From: Clostridia bacterium
GTDB taxonomy: Bacteria; Bacillota; Clostridia; UBA1381
NCBI GenBank assembly: GCA_900756545.1
Contig: CAAEKO010000012.1
Coordinates: 7,261-71,260 of the forward strand
Length of the DNA: 64,000 nt
Direction: 5' to 3'
The notes under the pieces are model-generated. The model saw only the letters and a list, made by a program, of their open reading frames with translations. It did not search any database and was not told the origin of the DNA. The position numbers were made by a program, and so were the translations under genes. Of this stretch, positions 1 through 8,006 are shown one piece after another (the stretch's first letter is position 1; each line of letters begins with the position of its first letter).

Positions 1-500
1 ATATAAACTTCCTTGTAATTGACTTTCCCATCTACCCTATCTGATCTAACAAGACTGATACTATTCACCAGCATAGTCATTTCCGGGATACGGATATCCG
101 GCTCTTGGGACAGCACCACCTGCCTCCCTAAAGTAATATGCGGACGAAACGGCCTGTCTTCAATCCAGTAACCTTCTTTTTTCAATCCAGCGCAAAGCTT
201 GCGGTAGTATTTTTTGAGCATAGGATTATCCTGTACCCCTGCCCAATAAATATCGCCGCGGTCCCGCTGGAACTTCCCCAATCCACTGATCGTCAGTATT
301 GTTTTTTTATCCAGATGCCTATCCATAACATGAATCACCGGCATTATATCCCGAACCTCTCCTAAAAACACAAGCGTCATGTGTAGATTCTCCGGGGTAG
401 TAAAATTTCCGCTTAAAGAGGCTTCCTTCAATTTCTGAACGGCCTCTCCCAGTCCCTGCACGATATTTTCTGTGAAATTGATCGCTATAAATAATCGCAT
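1..500 (-). CDS. thpR: RNA 2',3'-cyclic phosphodiesterase (ThpR / 2'-5' RNA ligase family), C-terminus cut by window edge
   Basis: The minus-strand frame starts at an ATG at 500 behind a GAGGT ribosome site and stays open to the first base of the window, giving 166 visible residues of a family usually about 180 long. Two HxT-type motifs are visible, HMTLVF near residue 40 and HITLGR near residue 125; in the 2H phosphoesterase superfamily these two histidines form the active site, which opens 2',3'-cyclic phosphates on RNA ends. The N-terminus MRLFIAINF is typical. It follows serA on the same strand, but a strong hairpin terminator lies between them, so it probably has its own transcript. The cellular substrate in Clostridia is not established. 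Confidence 0.85.
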   Translation of the reverse strand, partial: MRLFIAINFTENIVQGLGEAVQKLKEASLSGNFTTPENLHMTLVFLGEVRDIMPVIHVMDRHLDKKTILTISGLGKFQRDRGDIYWAGVQDNPMLKKYYRKLCAGLKKEGYWIEDRPFRPHITLGRQVVLSQEPDIRIPEMTMLVNSISLVRSDRVDGKVNYKEVY

Positions 501-541
501 ACCTCAGCCAACCTTATCCTATTGTAAATCCTATTCCGAAG

Positions 542-569
542 AAAAAAAGCGGCTAAAACCGCTTTTTTT
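542..569 (-). terminator. Rho-independent terminator of serA
   Basis: An inverted repeat with arms AAAAAGCGG and CCGCTTTTT around a six-base loop directly follows the serA stop codon. It reads as a strong terminator on the minus strand and is nearly symmetric, so it could also work on the plus strand. Confidence 0.85.
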
Positions 570-1731
570 ATTTAATCACACGTACCCGCAGAACGCCCTC
601 AATAGCATTGAGCTTATCCGCCAGCTCATTTGTCACCACATCGTCTGCGTTGACAATGGTATATGCATTGTCCTTTTTGCTTTTATTAATTAAATCAGAA
701 ATGTTGATTCCCTGTTCAGAAAACGCCGCACTCACCTGCGCGATCATATTTGGGATATTTTTGTGGATAATCGCCACACGGCCTTTGTCACTCATAGGCA
801 ATGAACAGTTTGGGAAGTTGACAGAATTCAGAATATTCCCGTTTTCCAGATAATCCGCAAGCTCTTGCGCCGCCATCATCGCACAGTTATCCTCAGATTC
901 CTTGGTAGACGCCCCCAGATGCGGGATTGCAATGATATTTTCCTGATTCACTGTTTCCGCGTTAGGGAAATCTACCACATATTTAGAAACCTTGCCGTCA
1001 GCCAGCGCACGTTTGATATCATCGTTATTCACCAGCTCGCCCCGGGCAAAATTCAAAATCTTCACGCCGTCCTTCATCATAGCAAAAGTATCTGAGTTCA
1101 GCATGCTCTTTGTGTCAGGCGTCAGAGGCACATGCACTGTAATGTAGTCGGACTGGGTATAAACCTCCTTCACATCCTTTGCCTTCTGAATATGGCTGGA
1201 CAGCCGCCAAGCATAATCCACAGACAGATAAGGGTCATACCCAATAACCTTCATGCCCAAATGATAAGCTGCATTCGCAACTAAAACGCCGATCGCACCC
1301 AAGCCGATAACGCCTAAAGTCTTGCCCTGGATTTCTTGTCCGGCAAAATTCGATTTGCCCTTTTCAACCTGCTTGGAAACATCATCCCCAGTCAGACCAT
1401 TAGCCCACGCGATACCGCCCGTTACATCTCTGGAAGACATGAGCAGACCCGCCAAAACCAGTTCTTTTACAGCGTTTGCATTAGCTCCCGGCGTATTGAA
1501 TACAACGATCCCCTTTTCAGAACATTTGTCTACCGGAATATTGTTCGTTCCCGCCCCAGCCCGGGCAACCGCCTTTAAGGACGCCGGCAGCTCCATATCA
1601 TGCATAGCAAAACTGCGCAGGATGATACCGTCAGCGTCCTTAGCCTGGTCGTCGGTGATCATATACTTATCCGCATTCAATTGTTCAAGACCGCACTTGG
1701 CGATTTTGTTTAACGTTAAAATATTATACAT
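568..1731 (-). CDS. serA: D-3-phosphoglycerate dehydrogenase
   Basis: A 387-residue member of the D-isomer-specific 2-hydroxyacid dehydrogenases that oxidises 3-phosphoglycerate to 3-phosphohydroxypyruvate with NAD, the first step of serine synthesis. The Rossmann motif GVIGLGAIG lies near residue 140, the catalytic arginine region FARGELVNNDDI near 230, and the catalytic histidine in PHLGAS near 270. The last 70 residues form an ACT domain, which in this family is where serine usually inhibits. The length matches the short SerA form. The start ATG at 1731 follows a GGAAGAG site. It lies 25 bases downstream of serC, which performs the next step, and probably shares its promoter. Confidence 0.93.
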   Translation of the reverse strand: MYNILTLNKIAKCGLEQLNADKYMITDDQAKDADGIILRSFAMHDMELPASLKAVARAGAGTNNIPVDKCSEKGIVVFNTPGANANAVKELVLAGLLMSSRDVTGGIAWANGLTGDDVSKQVEKGKSNFAGQEIQGKTLGVIGLGAIGVLVANAAYHLGMKVIGYDPYLSVDYAWRLSSHIQKAKDVKEVYTQSDYITVHVPLTPDTKSMLNSDTFAMMKDGVKILNFARGELVNNDDIKRALADGKVSKYVVDFPNAETVNQENIIAIPHLGASTKESEDNCAMMAAQELADYLENGNILNSVNFPNCSLPMSDKGRVAIIHKNIPNMIAQVSAAFSEQGINISDLINKSKKDNAYTIVNADDVVTNELADKLNAIEGVLRVRVIK

Positions 1732-1756
1732 GTTAACAACTCTTCCTTTACAAACT

Positions 1757-2839
1757 TTACAAATTTTCTGCTTCGAATTTCTTCATAAACTCAACCAGCG
1801 CCTGTACGCCTTCTACCGGCATAGCATTGTAGATACTTGCGCGCATACCGCCAACGGTTCTGTGACCTTTCAGGTTCACGAGTCCGGCTGCTTTAGCTTC
1901 TTTTACAAATTTAGCGTCCAGTTCTTCATTGCCGGTCACAAACGGAATGTTCATCAAAGAACGGTCTTCCGGAACAACCGTACCCTTAAACAGCTGGGAA
2001 TTATCCAGAAAATCATAAAGGATTTTTGCCTTTTCCTCATTGATCTTCTGCAGCGCAGCAACGCCGCCCTTATCCTTGATCCATTCCAGTACAAGCTTCA
2101 ATACATAAATGCCGTATGTAGGCGGTGTATTGTATAAGGAATCATTGTCCGCATGCGTCTGATAATTGAACATAGTCGGCGTAATATCCATCTGGTTTCC
2201 AATCAGGTCTTCACGAACAATTACAAGCGTAACGCCGGCCGGGCCAAGGTTTTTCTGCGCCCCGGCAAACAGTAGGCCAAACTTGGAAACATCAATAACC
2301 TCGGACATCACCATGGATGAAATATCCGCAACCAATGGAATATCGCCAGTATCTGGCAGCTCATGAAACTTTGTGCCGTAAATCGTGTTATTGTAGCAGA
2401 TGTAGAAATAATCCGCGTCCTTTGAAAAAGCACTCTTATCCAGCTTCGGGATATAAGAGAAAGTCTTGTCCGCAGAGGAAGCCACCTTATTGACGGTAAT
2501 ATAACGCTCTGCCTCCTGCGCCGCCTTCTTTGCCCACTGGCCTGTGATCACAATATCACACTTCTTATTTTTATTCGCAAGGTTCATCGGAATCATGGTA
2601 AACTGGCTGGAACCTCCGCCCTGCAGAAACAATACCTTATAATTGTCCGGCACATTCATCAATTCCCGAACCAATGCTTCAGCGCCCTTGATAATTTCAT
2701 CATAATCCTTGGACCGATGGCTCATTTCCATAACGGACATACCTGCGCTTCCGTATTCCACCATTTCACGCTGTGCTTTTTCCAGCACCTCTACCGGCAG
2801 CATAGACGGACCTGCCGAAAAATTATATACTCTGCTCAT
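1757..2839 (-). CDS. serC: Phosphoserine aminotransferase
   Basis: A 360-residue class V PLP aminotransferase that converts 3-phosphohydroxypyruvate plus glutamate to O-phosphoserine. The N-terminus MSRVYNFSAGPSMLP is the family hallmark and the PLP lysine sits in FAGAQKNLGPAG near residue 195. I chose the ATG at 2839 because GGAGGGG lies six bases before it; an ATG 15 bases upstream would place this site inside the gene. It is first in a serC-serA operon read from a consensus promoter at 2881-2909. No serB is present nearby. Confidence 0.95.
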   Translation of the reverse strand: MSRVYNFSAGPSMLPVEVLEKAQREMVEYGSAGMSVMEMSHRSKDYDEIIKGAEALVRELMNVPDNYKVLFLQGGGSSQFTMIPMNLANKNKKCDIVITGQWAKKAAQEAERYITVNKVASSADKTFSYIPKLDKSAFSKDADYFYICYNNTIYGTKFHELPDTGDIPLVADISSMVMSEVIDVSKFGLLFAGAQKNLGPAGVTLVIVREDLIGNQMDITPTMFNYQTHADNDSLYNTPPTYGIYVLKLVLEWIKDKGGVAALQKINEEKAKILYDFLDNSQLFKGTVVPEDRSLMNIPFVTGNEELDAKFVKEAKAAGLVNLKGHRTVGGMRASIYNAMPVEGVQALVEFMKKFEAENL

Positions 2840-2880
2840 AATTCCCCTCCACATTAATTCGTAAAAATTTTACTTCTTAT

Positions 2881-2909
2881 ATTATAGTTCAACTCAATTC
2901 AATAGTCAA
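2881..2909 (-). promoter_or_regulatory. Sigma-A promoter of serC-serA
   Basis: On the minus strand TTGACT and TATAAT are separated by exactly 17 bases, with the predicted start about 35 bases before the serC ATG. The leader is too short for a T-box or a riboswitch. Confidence 0.8.
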
Positions 2910-2955
2910 TATGTTTTGTGGTTTTTTTAACAAATTTTGCGAAAAGCATATAAAA

Positions 2956-3657
2956 TTAATTAAAATATTTCTCGATAGCGTCCGCAATCGCCCAGGCCAG
3001 TCTTGCCTGATATTCCTCGTCATTCAGCTTTTTCTCTTCTTCCGGATTGGATAAAAAGCCGCATTCTGCTAAAATCGAAGGGAGCGGCGGATTTTTCATT
3101 AGAAAAAGCCTATCATCCGCGGTTTTGACCGCTTTCATATCGGCCCCTGTGACAGCCCCCATTTTCTCCTGCATGATCTCCGCCAGTTCTTTCATCTCAG
3201 GATGATTCCGATCATAAAACAGCCGCAGTCCCTTAATCTTCTCACTTTCAAAGGAATTCATATGGATGGAAATAAATAGATCTGCTTTGCTCTTTTTCAT
3301 GATTTCCAGCCGTTTATTCATATCCTCCCGTTTCATCTGGCGGATACTGTCTTCTGAAGCCTGAAGCCCCTCATCCCCCTCCCGGGTCATAACGACCCGG
3401 ATTCCCTTTCCCTCCAAAACCTCCCGAAGTTTTTGGGCAATCGCCATATTGATTTTCTGCTCAACCGTACCATTCACACCTACCGTACCGCCATCCGGGC
3501 TGCCATGTCCAGCGTCTACAACAACTGTAACCGGGTCGGTCTTCCCATACTTGAAGGTTTTTAAAAACGGCGAAAAATGCAGTGCAGATCCAACCGCCAA
3601 TCCGACAATCGTAAAAATCAGGCTCCAGATAACCTGCTTTCTTCTAACTACAAACAT
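2956..3657 (-). CDS. cwlD: N-acetylmuramoyl-L-alanine amidase, CwlD-like spore cortex enzyme
   Basis: A 233-residue Amidase_3 protein. An N-terminal membrane anchor or signal (about residues 8-28) precedes the catalytic domain. Zinc-site motifs are visible: VVVDAGHGSPDGG near residue 46, a glutamate in GTVEQKIN near 66, and SIHMN near 130, plus a catalytic glutamate in ILAECGFLSN near 195. In Bacillus, CwlD removes the stem peptide from muramic acid as the first step of muramic-delta-lactam formation in the spore cortex. The length and single-domain layout match CwlD rather than larger vegetative amidases, and a SigE-like promoter upstream (3690-3717) supports a mother-cell role. The ATG at 3657 follows GGAGG at good spacing. 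Confidence 0.85.
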   Translation of the reverse strand: MFVVRRKQVIWSLIFTIVGLAVGSALHFSPFLKTFKYGKTDPVTVVVDAGHGSPDGGTVGVNGTVEQKINMAIAQKLREVLEGKGIRVVMTREGDEGLQASEDSIRQMKREDMNKRLEIMKKSKADLFISIHMNSFESEKIKGLRLFYDRNHPEMKELAEIMQEKMGAVTGADMKAVKTADDRLFLMKNPPLPSILAECGFLSNPEEEKKLNDEEYQARLAWAIADAIEKYFN

Positions 3658-3689
3658 CCGGCAATCCTCCTAAATGCACTTTTTCCTAT

Positions 3690-3717
3690 ATTCTATGCGT
3701 GTTATTCGTGAAATATC
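3690..3717 (-). promoter_or_regulatory. SigE-type (mother-cell) promoter of cwlD
   Basis: On the minus strand GATATT is followed after 14 bases by CATAGAAT, which matches the Bacillus SigE consensus (ATATT, 14 bases, CATACAaT) with one mismatch. The predicted start lies about 25 bases before the cwlD ATG. cwlD is SigE-dependent in Bacillus subtilis. This is a consensus match by eye. Confidence 0.6.
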
Positions 3718-3740
3718 ATTGTAAAAAAGTGCAAAACAAT

Positions 3741-3762
3741 CCCGATGCATTTCTGCATCGGG
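3741..3762 (-). terminator. Hairpin, probable terminator of the upstream SGNH hydrolase gene
   Basis: Perfect nine-base arms CCCGATGCA and TGCATCGGG surround a four-base loop. On the minus strand the hairpin is followed by ATTGTTTTGCACTTTTTT. It lies about 190 bases downstream of the SGNH gene stop and upstream of the cwlD promoter. The rest of the 3658-3949 stretch is AT-rich with no frame that I would call a gene. Confidence 0.6.
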
Positions 3763-3949
3763 ACAGAATTATATTTCTTTATAAATCATGTCAAATGAAT
3801 CTTATGAATGTATTATACCATAACTGCAAAACAGCATAATGTTATAATTACCCATGTGCGTTTCCGTACAAAGTAAGAAAGATATGGCACGGGCATAACA
3901 TTTCAAACTGTATACTTGCATTTTCACCTTTAACAAGCAAGCGGTCTGC

Positions 3950-5008
3950 CTATCTTGACTTTGCGGCCAGCGCCTCTCGAAGGACAGGGGCGATTGTTTC
4001 AGCCATCCGCCAATGTCCTAAGTCATTGGGATGACAGCGATCCATGGTGCAGCTGTCCCAACCCAGATCACCCCACAGTGCTTCTCCGTCTATAAACCAG
4101 ACTTTTTTATCCCCATCCGCTTTAGCATTCTCATAAGTACGACGGATAACCGTACGCCGTTTTTCACCATCCAGGCCGGTAAAGCGGTAATCCGGCCGAG
4201 ATATCATAATGATTGGCAAATCCGGGCACTTTTCCCGAACTATGCGAAAAAACGGTTCATGCGTCTTCTCCAGATGTTCCTTATCCGGCGCGTTGTGGTC
4301 ATAATCCAGAACAAAAACCGACATGGACAGTCCTGCGATATATTCTGCAATTGCCTGCTCGCCCCGGGCGCTGCCGGAAAAGCCCAGATTAACATAATCG
4401 CAATCTATCTCACGGGACAGAATCGCCGGATAGCTGATTCCCGCCCTGGACACACATCCGCCTTGGGTAATTGAGGACCCGTAAAATACGACAGGTTTTA
4501 TGTACTGATAAGCTGGTGCTTTTTCAATTTCCGCATCCTCCTGCAAACCCAAATAAAGCTCGCTTACATCATTGTATAATGGAAAGCCAATCATAATTTC
4601 TCTTTTTTCCCGACTTCCCAGCTCAACGATCCCTTCAAATCCATCCTCTGTGTCTACAGGCGGTGTAAAAATCCCTTGATAAACATTGTTCACATATAAA
4701 TCAAAGCCAGTCGTTCCAGTCAGCGGCATATGGGGAAACCGTGTCACCGAAGGCATTTTGCAGGATAAAGCTATGTATTCCGAATCCGTCACAAACCGGA
4801 TTCTTCCCCCAGCCGTATTGGTATGCAAATATTTTACGCCATCATTGGTGTTTTCAGCCACTCGCGCCGGCAGCCGCCGGAATCCATTCTCCAGTAAAAG
4901 ACCATGAAGACTAAATATATTGTCCTTTCCATCATAAAATCGAATATCCGGCTTTTCAATATTCGTATTGACCTTTAAATTTTTATCTATTTCCATAATG
5001 TCCCGCAT
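3950..5008 (-). CDS. SGNH/GDSL-type carbohydrate esterase, two-domain
   Basis: A 352-residue protein with no signal peptide. Residues about 1-170 form a beta-rich N-terminal domain of the kind found before SGNH domains in sugar acetyl-esterases. Residues about 175-345 are the SGNH hydrolase: the nucleophile serine is in FYGSSITQGG, an oxyanion glycine and asparagine lie in NLGFSGSARGEQ, and the Asp-His pair is in DRCHPNDLGH near the end. Such enzymes usually remove acetyl groups from sugars. The ATG at 5008 follows GAGGG. It stands alone between two terminators, so the context does not name the substrate. It is one of four SGNH hydrolases in this window. Confidence 0.75.
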   Translation of the reverse strand: MRDIMEIDKNLKVNTNIEKPDIRFYDGKDNIFSLHGLLLENGFRRLPARVAENTNDGVKYLHTNTAGGRIRFVTDSEYIALSCKMPSVTRFPHMPLTGTTGFDLYVNNVYQGIFTPPVDTEDGFEGIVELGSREKREIMIGFPLYNDVSELYLGLQEDAEIEKAPAYQYIKPVVFYGSSITQGGCVSRAGISYPAILSREIDCDYVNLGFSGSARGEQAIAEYIAGLSMSVFVLDYDHNAPDKEHLEKTHEPFFRIVREKCPDLPIIMISRPDYRFTGLDGEKRRTVIRRTYENAKADGDKKVWFIDGEALWGDLGWDSCTMDRCHPNDLGHWRMAETIAPVLREALAAKSR

Positions 5009-5090
5009 ATGTCGTCCCTCTTTGCTCCTAAAATTTTTAACAGTATATCATAATCTATCCAGACGTGCAATAGTTTTTTATTAAATGTGA

Positions 5091-5124
5091 AAAAGTCCCG
5101 AAACAAAATTGTTTCGGGACTTTT
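5091..5124 (-). terminator. Terminator of pckG
   Basis: A long perfect inverted repeat, arms AAAGTCCCGAAACAA and TTGTTTCGGGACTTT, lies just past the pckG stop codon, with A and T tracts on both sides that allow termination in either direction. Confidence 0.88.
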
Positions 5125-5132
5125 GTTTATCA

Positions 5133-6896
5133 TTACTTCTTAAGATTTGCTTCCAGCTTAGCCAGTTCATCCGAAATTTCTTTCGGCAGTCTGTCTCCAA
5201 ACTGTTTAAAGTATTCCTTGATACCTTCGGCCTCTTCCAGCCAAACCTCTTTATCTACACTCAGCAATTCTTTCAGCACATCCGCGTCAATATCCAGATC
5301 TGTCGTGTCGATATCCTTGGGCAAATAACCAATCGCGCTTTCAATAGCATCCGCTTTGCCTTCGCAGCGATCCAGAATCCACAGCAGAACACGCATATTG
5401 TCGCCGAATCCAGGCCACATGAAGTTGCCGTCATCATCCAGTCTGAACCAATTGACATGGAATATCTTCGGCGCCTTTTCCGGATCCATCTTCGCGCCCA
5501 TTTCCAGCCAGTGGCCAAAATAGTCAGCCATATTGTATCCTGCAAACGGCTTCATTGCCATGGGGTCACGGCGAACTACGCCGACTGCACCGGCCGCTGC
5601 CGCAGTTGTCTCGGAAGCCATGGTAGCGCCAACAAATACACCATGATTCCAGTCTCTTGCCTGATATACCAGCGGCGCGGTTTTTGCGCGTCTGCCGCCG
5701 AATACAATGGCACTAATCGGCACGCCCTGGGGATTTTCAAATTCCTTGGAAATACAGGGGCAGTTTATAGCGGGAGCCGTAAATCTTGAATTCGGATGCG
5801 CAAGCTTGCCCTCGTAGGTCTTACCATTTACATCCTTACCTGTCCATTCCTGACAATTCTCAGGCGGATTCTTGTCCAGACCTTCCCACCAAACCGTCAT
5901 GTCATCCTTGTTCAGTGCGACATTGGTGAAGATTGTATTTTTCTTTGTTGCGGCCAAAGCGTTAAAGTTTGTCTTTTCACTGGTTCCCGGCGCAACACCG
6001 AAGAAACCGAATTCCGGATTGATCGCATACAGTCTGCCGTCCGGCCCGATCCGCAGCCAGGCAATATCATCGCCTACTGTCCAAACCTTATAGCCTTTTT
6101 CCTTCAGATATTTCGGCGGAATCAGCATTGCCAGATTTGTCTTACCGCAGGCTGACGGGAATGCTGCGGCAATATATTTCACTTCACCCTGAGGATTCTC
6201 CAATCCGAGGATCAGCATATGCTCGGCCATCCAGCCCTCCTGCTTGCCCAGATAGGAAGCGATACGCAGTGCGAAACACTTTTTACCCAGCAAAACATTG
6301 CCGCCGTAAGCAGAGTTGATAGACCAGATCGTGGAATCCTGTGGGAACTGCACGATATAGCGTTCCTCTGGATTAACATCCTTTTTCGCATGCAGACACT
6401 TTACAAAATCTTCAGAATCGCCCAGCTGGTCGATTACAGCCTTGCCGATTCTTGTCATAATATTCATATTTGCAACAACATAAATGCTGTCTGTCAGCTC
6501 AATACCAATTTTGGAGAACGGAGAACCTACCGGGCCCATGGAATAAGGAATCACATACATAGTACGGCCCTTCATTGCACCCTGATACAGCTTTTTGAGC
6601 TTTTCGTACATTTCGTCCGGCGCCATCCAGTTGTTTGTCGGGCCGGCCTCTTCCTTGGTCGGTGTGCAGATGAACGTTCTGTCCTCTACCCGGGCAACGT
6701 CGTTTTCTGCGGTTCTATGATAGTAGCAGCCAGGGAGCTTTTCCTCGTTCAGCTTAATCAATTCTCCTGTTGCAACAGCCTGCGCACGCAGGTCTTCCAA
6801 CTGCGCCTCACTGCCGTCAATCCAAACCACTTGATCCGGCTCGCACATTGCAACCATTTCATCTAACCACGCTTTAACAGCTTTGTTATTCGTCAT
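5133..6896 (-). CDS. pckG: Phosphoenolpyruvate carboxykinase (GTP)
   Basis: A 587-residue GTP-dependent PEPCK interconverting oxaloacetate plus GTP and phosphoenolpyruvate plus CO2. The P-loop is the family-specific FPSACGKTNLAML near residue 250. Other conserved segments seen are the substrate-binding YIVQFPQDS, the GDDIAW metal-site region, and the arginine-rich FGGRRAKTAPLV. The length fits GTP-type PEPCK (about 600) and not the ATP-type (about 540). GTP-type enzymes are less usual than ATP-type in Firmicutes but occur in Clostridia. The ATG at 6896 follows AGGAGG. It is a monocistronic unit with its own promoter and terminator. Confidence 0.95.
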   Translation of the reverse strand: MTNNKAVKAWLDEMVAMCEPDQVVWIDGSEAQLEDLRAQAVATGELIKLNEEKLPGCYYHRTAENDVARVEDRTFICTPTKEEAGPTNNWMAPDEMYEKLKKLYQGAMKGRTMYVIPYSMGPVGSPFSKIGIELTDSIYVVANMNIMTRIGKAVIDQLGDSEDFVKCLHAKKDVNPEERYIVQFPQDSTIWSINSAYGGNVLLGKKCFALRIASYLGKQEGWMAEHMLILGLENPQGEVKYIAAAFPSACGKTNLAMLIPPKYLKEKGYKVWTVGDDIAWLRIGPDGRLYAINPEFGFFGVAPGTSEKTNFNALAATKKNTIFTNVALNKDDMTVWWEGLDKNPPENCQEWTGKDVNGKTYEGKLAHPNSRFTAPAINCPCISKEFENPQGVPISAIVFGGRRAKTAPLVYQARDWNHGVFVGATMASETTAAAAGAVGVVRRDPMAMKPFAGYNMADYFGHWLEMGAKMDPEKAPKIFHVNWFRLDDDGNFMWPGFGDNMRVLLWILDRCEGKADAIESAIGYLPKDIDTTDLDIDADVLKELLSVDKEVWLEEAEGIKEYFKQFGDRLPKEISDELAKLEANLKK

Positions 6897-6992
6897 CGTT
6901 TTTTCCTCCTACATTAAATAAATTTAGCAAGAAATTTATTGGCTGTTCACAGTTTGTTAAAACTATAACAAAACATTTTCCAATTTTTCGCC

Positions 6993-7022
6993 ATTATACA
7001 CATTATAGCACACTTTTGTCAA
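6993..7022 (-). promoter_or_regulatory. Promoter of pckG
   Basis: On the minus strand TTGACA and TATAAT are separated by 18 bases; a second TATAAT lies between them. The leader is about 90 bases. With the divergent promoter at 7074-7102 it fills the 316-base gap between pckG and the next gene. Confidence 0.75.
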
Positions 7023-7073
7023 TAAGGGAAGATATTTCACAATTTTTTTCCGAAAATTAGGCTTAATTTATAA

Positions 7074-7102
7074 TTGACATCCATTTTTCATCGCTATATA
7101 AT
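7074..7102 (+). promoter_or_regulatory. Promoter of the DUF6062 gene
   Basis: TTGACA and TATAAT separated by exactly 17 bases, a perfect consensus, with a leader of about 105 bases before the gene at 7214. Confidence 0.85.
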
Positions 7103-7213
7103 TAATTATGCACAAATATGATAAAAATAAACGAAATACAATATTCTACGAAAGGTTCTGTCTGCCGTGGTAAAAATAAGTGTATATTTTTAACGGGCAG
7201 AAAGGTGATGGAA

Positions 7214-7978
7214 ATGAACATGAAAGAAAAAATTTATACGATCCCGGTAAATGAAGCCTATGAGGCTGACTGTGCCTGCCCGCTGTGCCATCTTGCGGAC
7301 AAGCTGGAAAGAGAAGCGGTAGATTATGCTTTGGGCGCCGCCATGATGGAGCCGGATTACCGCTTGGAATCCAATGAGAAAGGCTTTTGTGAAAAACATT
7401 TCTCTATGCTTTATGAAAGTCCAAATAAACTCAGCCTGGGTCTGATTTTGGATACACATTTGGCTGAAATCCGTAAAAAATTCGGAGAATATGAAAAGGA
7501 CGCCGCAGGGCTGGCTGACGCAAAGGGCGGCTTGTTTAAAAAAAGCGACGCCGCGGCTTTTGCCGAACGGTTTGCGGATAAGCTGCAGGATATACGCCAA
7601 TCCTGCACGATCTGTGACAGCATCGCCCATACTATGAAGCGGTATGTAGATGTTCTGTGCTATCTCTGGGATAATGACCCGGCCTTCCGGGAAAAATTCA
7701 AAAACTCGCACGGGGTATGCATCCCCCATCTGGAAACACTGATTTCCAGCGCGCCTAAATGTCTGAGCAAACAAAAGGCTGGCATATTCATCTCCGAGCT
7801 TTTCAGTCTGGAACAAGCGCAGCTTGCCGCCTTACAGGAAGACATTCATAAATTTACTCTGAAATTCGATTATCGGAATAAGGATATGGAATGGGGCACT
7901 GCCAAAAACGCGCCTATCCGAACCGTAGAAAAAATCGCCGGCTCTATGGGGCAGGCGGCAGATAAAACAGAAGAATAA
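7214..7978 (+). CDS. DUF6062 family protein
   Basis: A 254-residue cytoplasmic protein that I recognise as the clostridial family DUF6062, of unknown function. Paired cysteines and histidines suggest metal or redox chemistry: CACPLCHLADKLE near residue 18, GFCEKHFSML near 55, CTICDSIAHTMKRY near 130 and HGVCIPHLETL near 165. The spacing CxxC...C..H occurs twice, hinting at two similar halves. I chose the ATG at 7214 because AGAAAGG lies eight bases before it; ATGs at 7208 and 7220 are possible. It has its own consensus promoter and terminator. Confidence 0.75.
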   Translation: MNMKEKIYTIPVNEAYEADCACPLCHLADKLEREAVDYALGAAMMEPDYRLESNEKGFCEKHFSMLYESPNKLSLGLILDTHLAEIRKKFGEYEKDAAGLADAKGGLFKKSDAAAFAERFADKLQDIRQSCTICDSIAHTMKRYVDVLCYLWDNDPAFREKFKNSHGVCIPHLETLISSAPKCLSKQKAGIFISELFSLEQAQLAALQEDIHKFTLKFDYRNKDMEWGTAKNAPIRTVEKIAGSMGQAADKTEE

Positions 7979-8006
7979 AAAGACAGGCAAAGGCCTGTCT
8001 TTTTTA
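7977..8006. terminator. Bidirectional terminator between convergent genes
   Basis: Arms AAAAAGACAGGC and GCCTGTCTTTTT around a four-base loop span both stop codons and serve the DUF6062 gene on the plus strand and yfmH on the minus strand. Confidence 0.88.

Noticed and set aside
1322..2137. Long plus-strand open frame antisense to serA and serC
   Set aside because: It mirrors the codon structure of two well-supported genes and has no protein family character; similar shadows occur opposite smc, fabF and gpr.
2840..2955. T-box or riboswitch before serC
   Set aside because: The predicted leader is only about 35 bases, with no structure.
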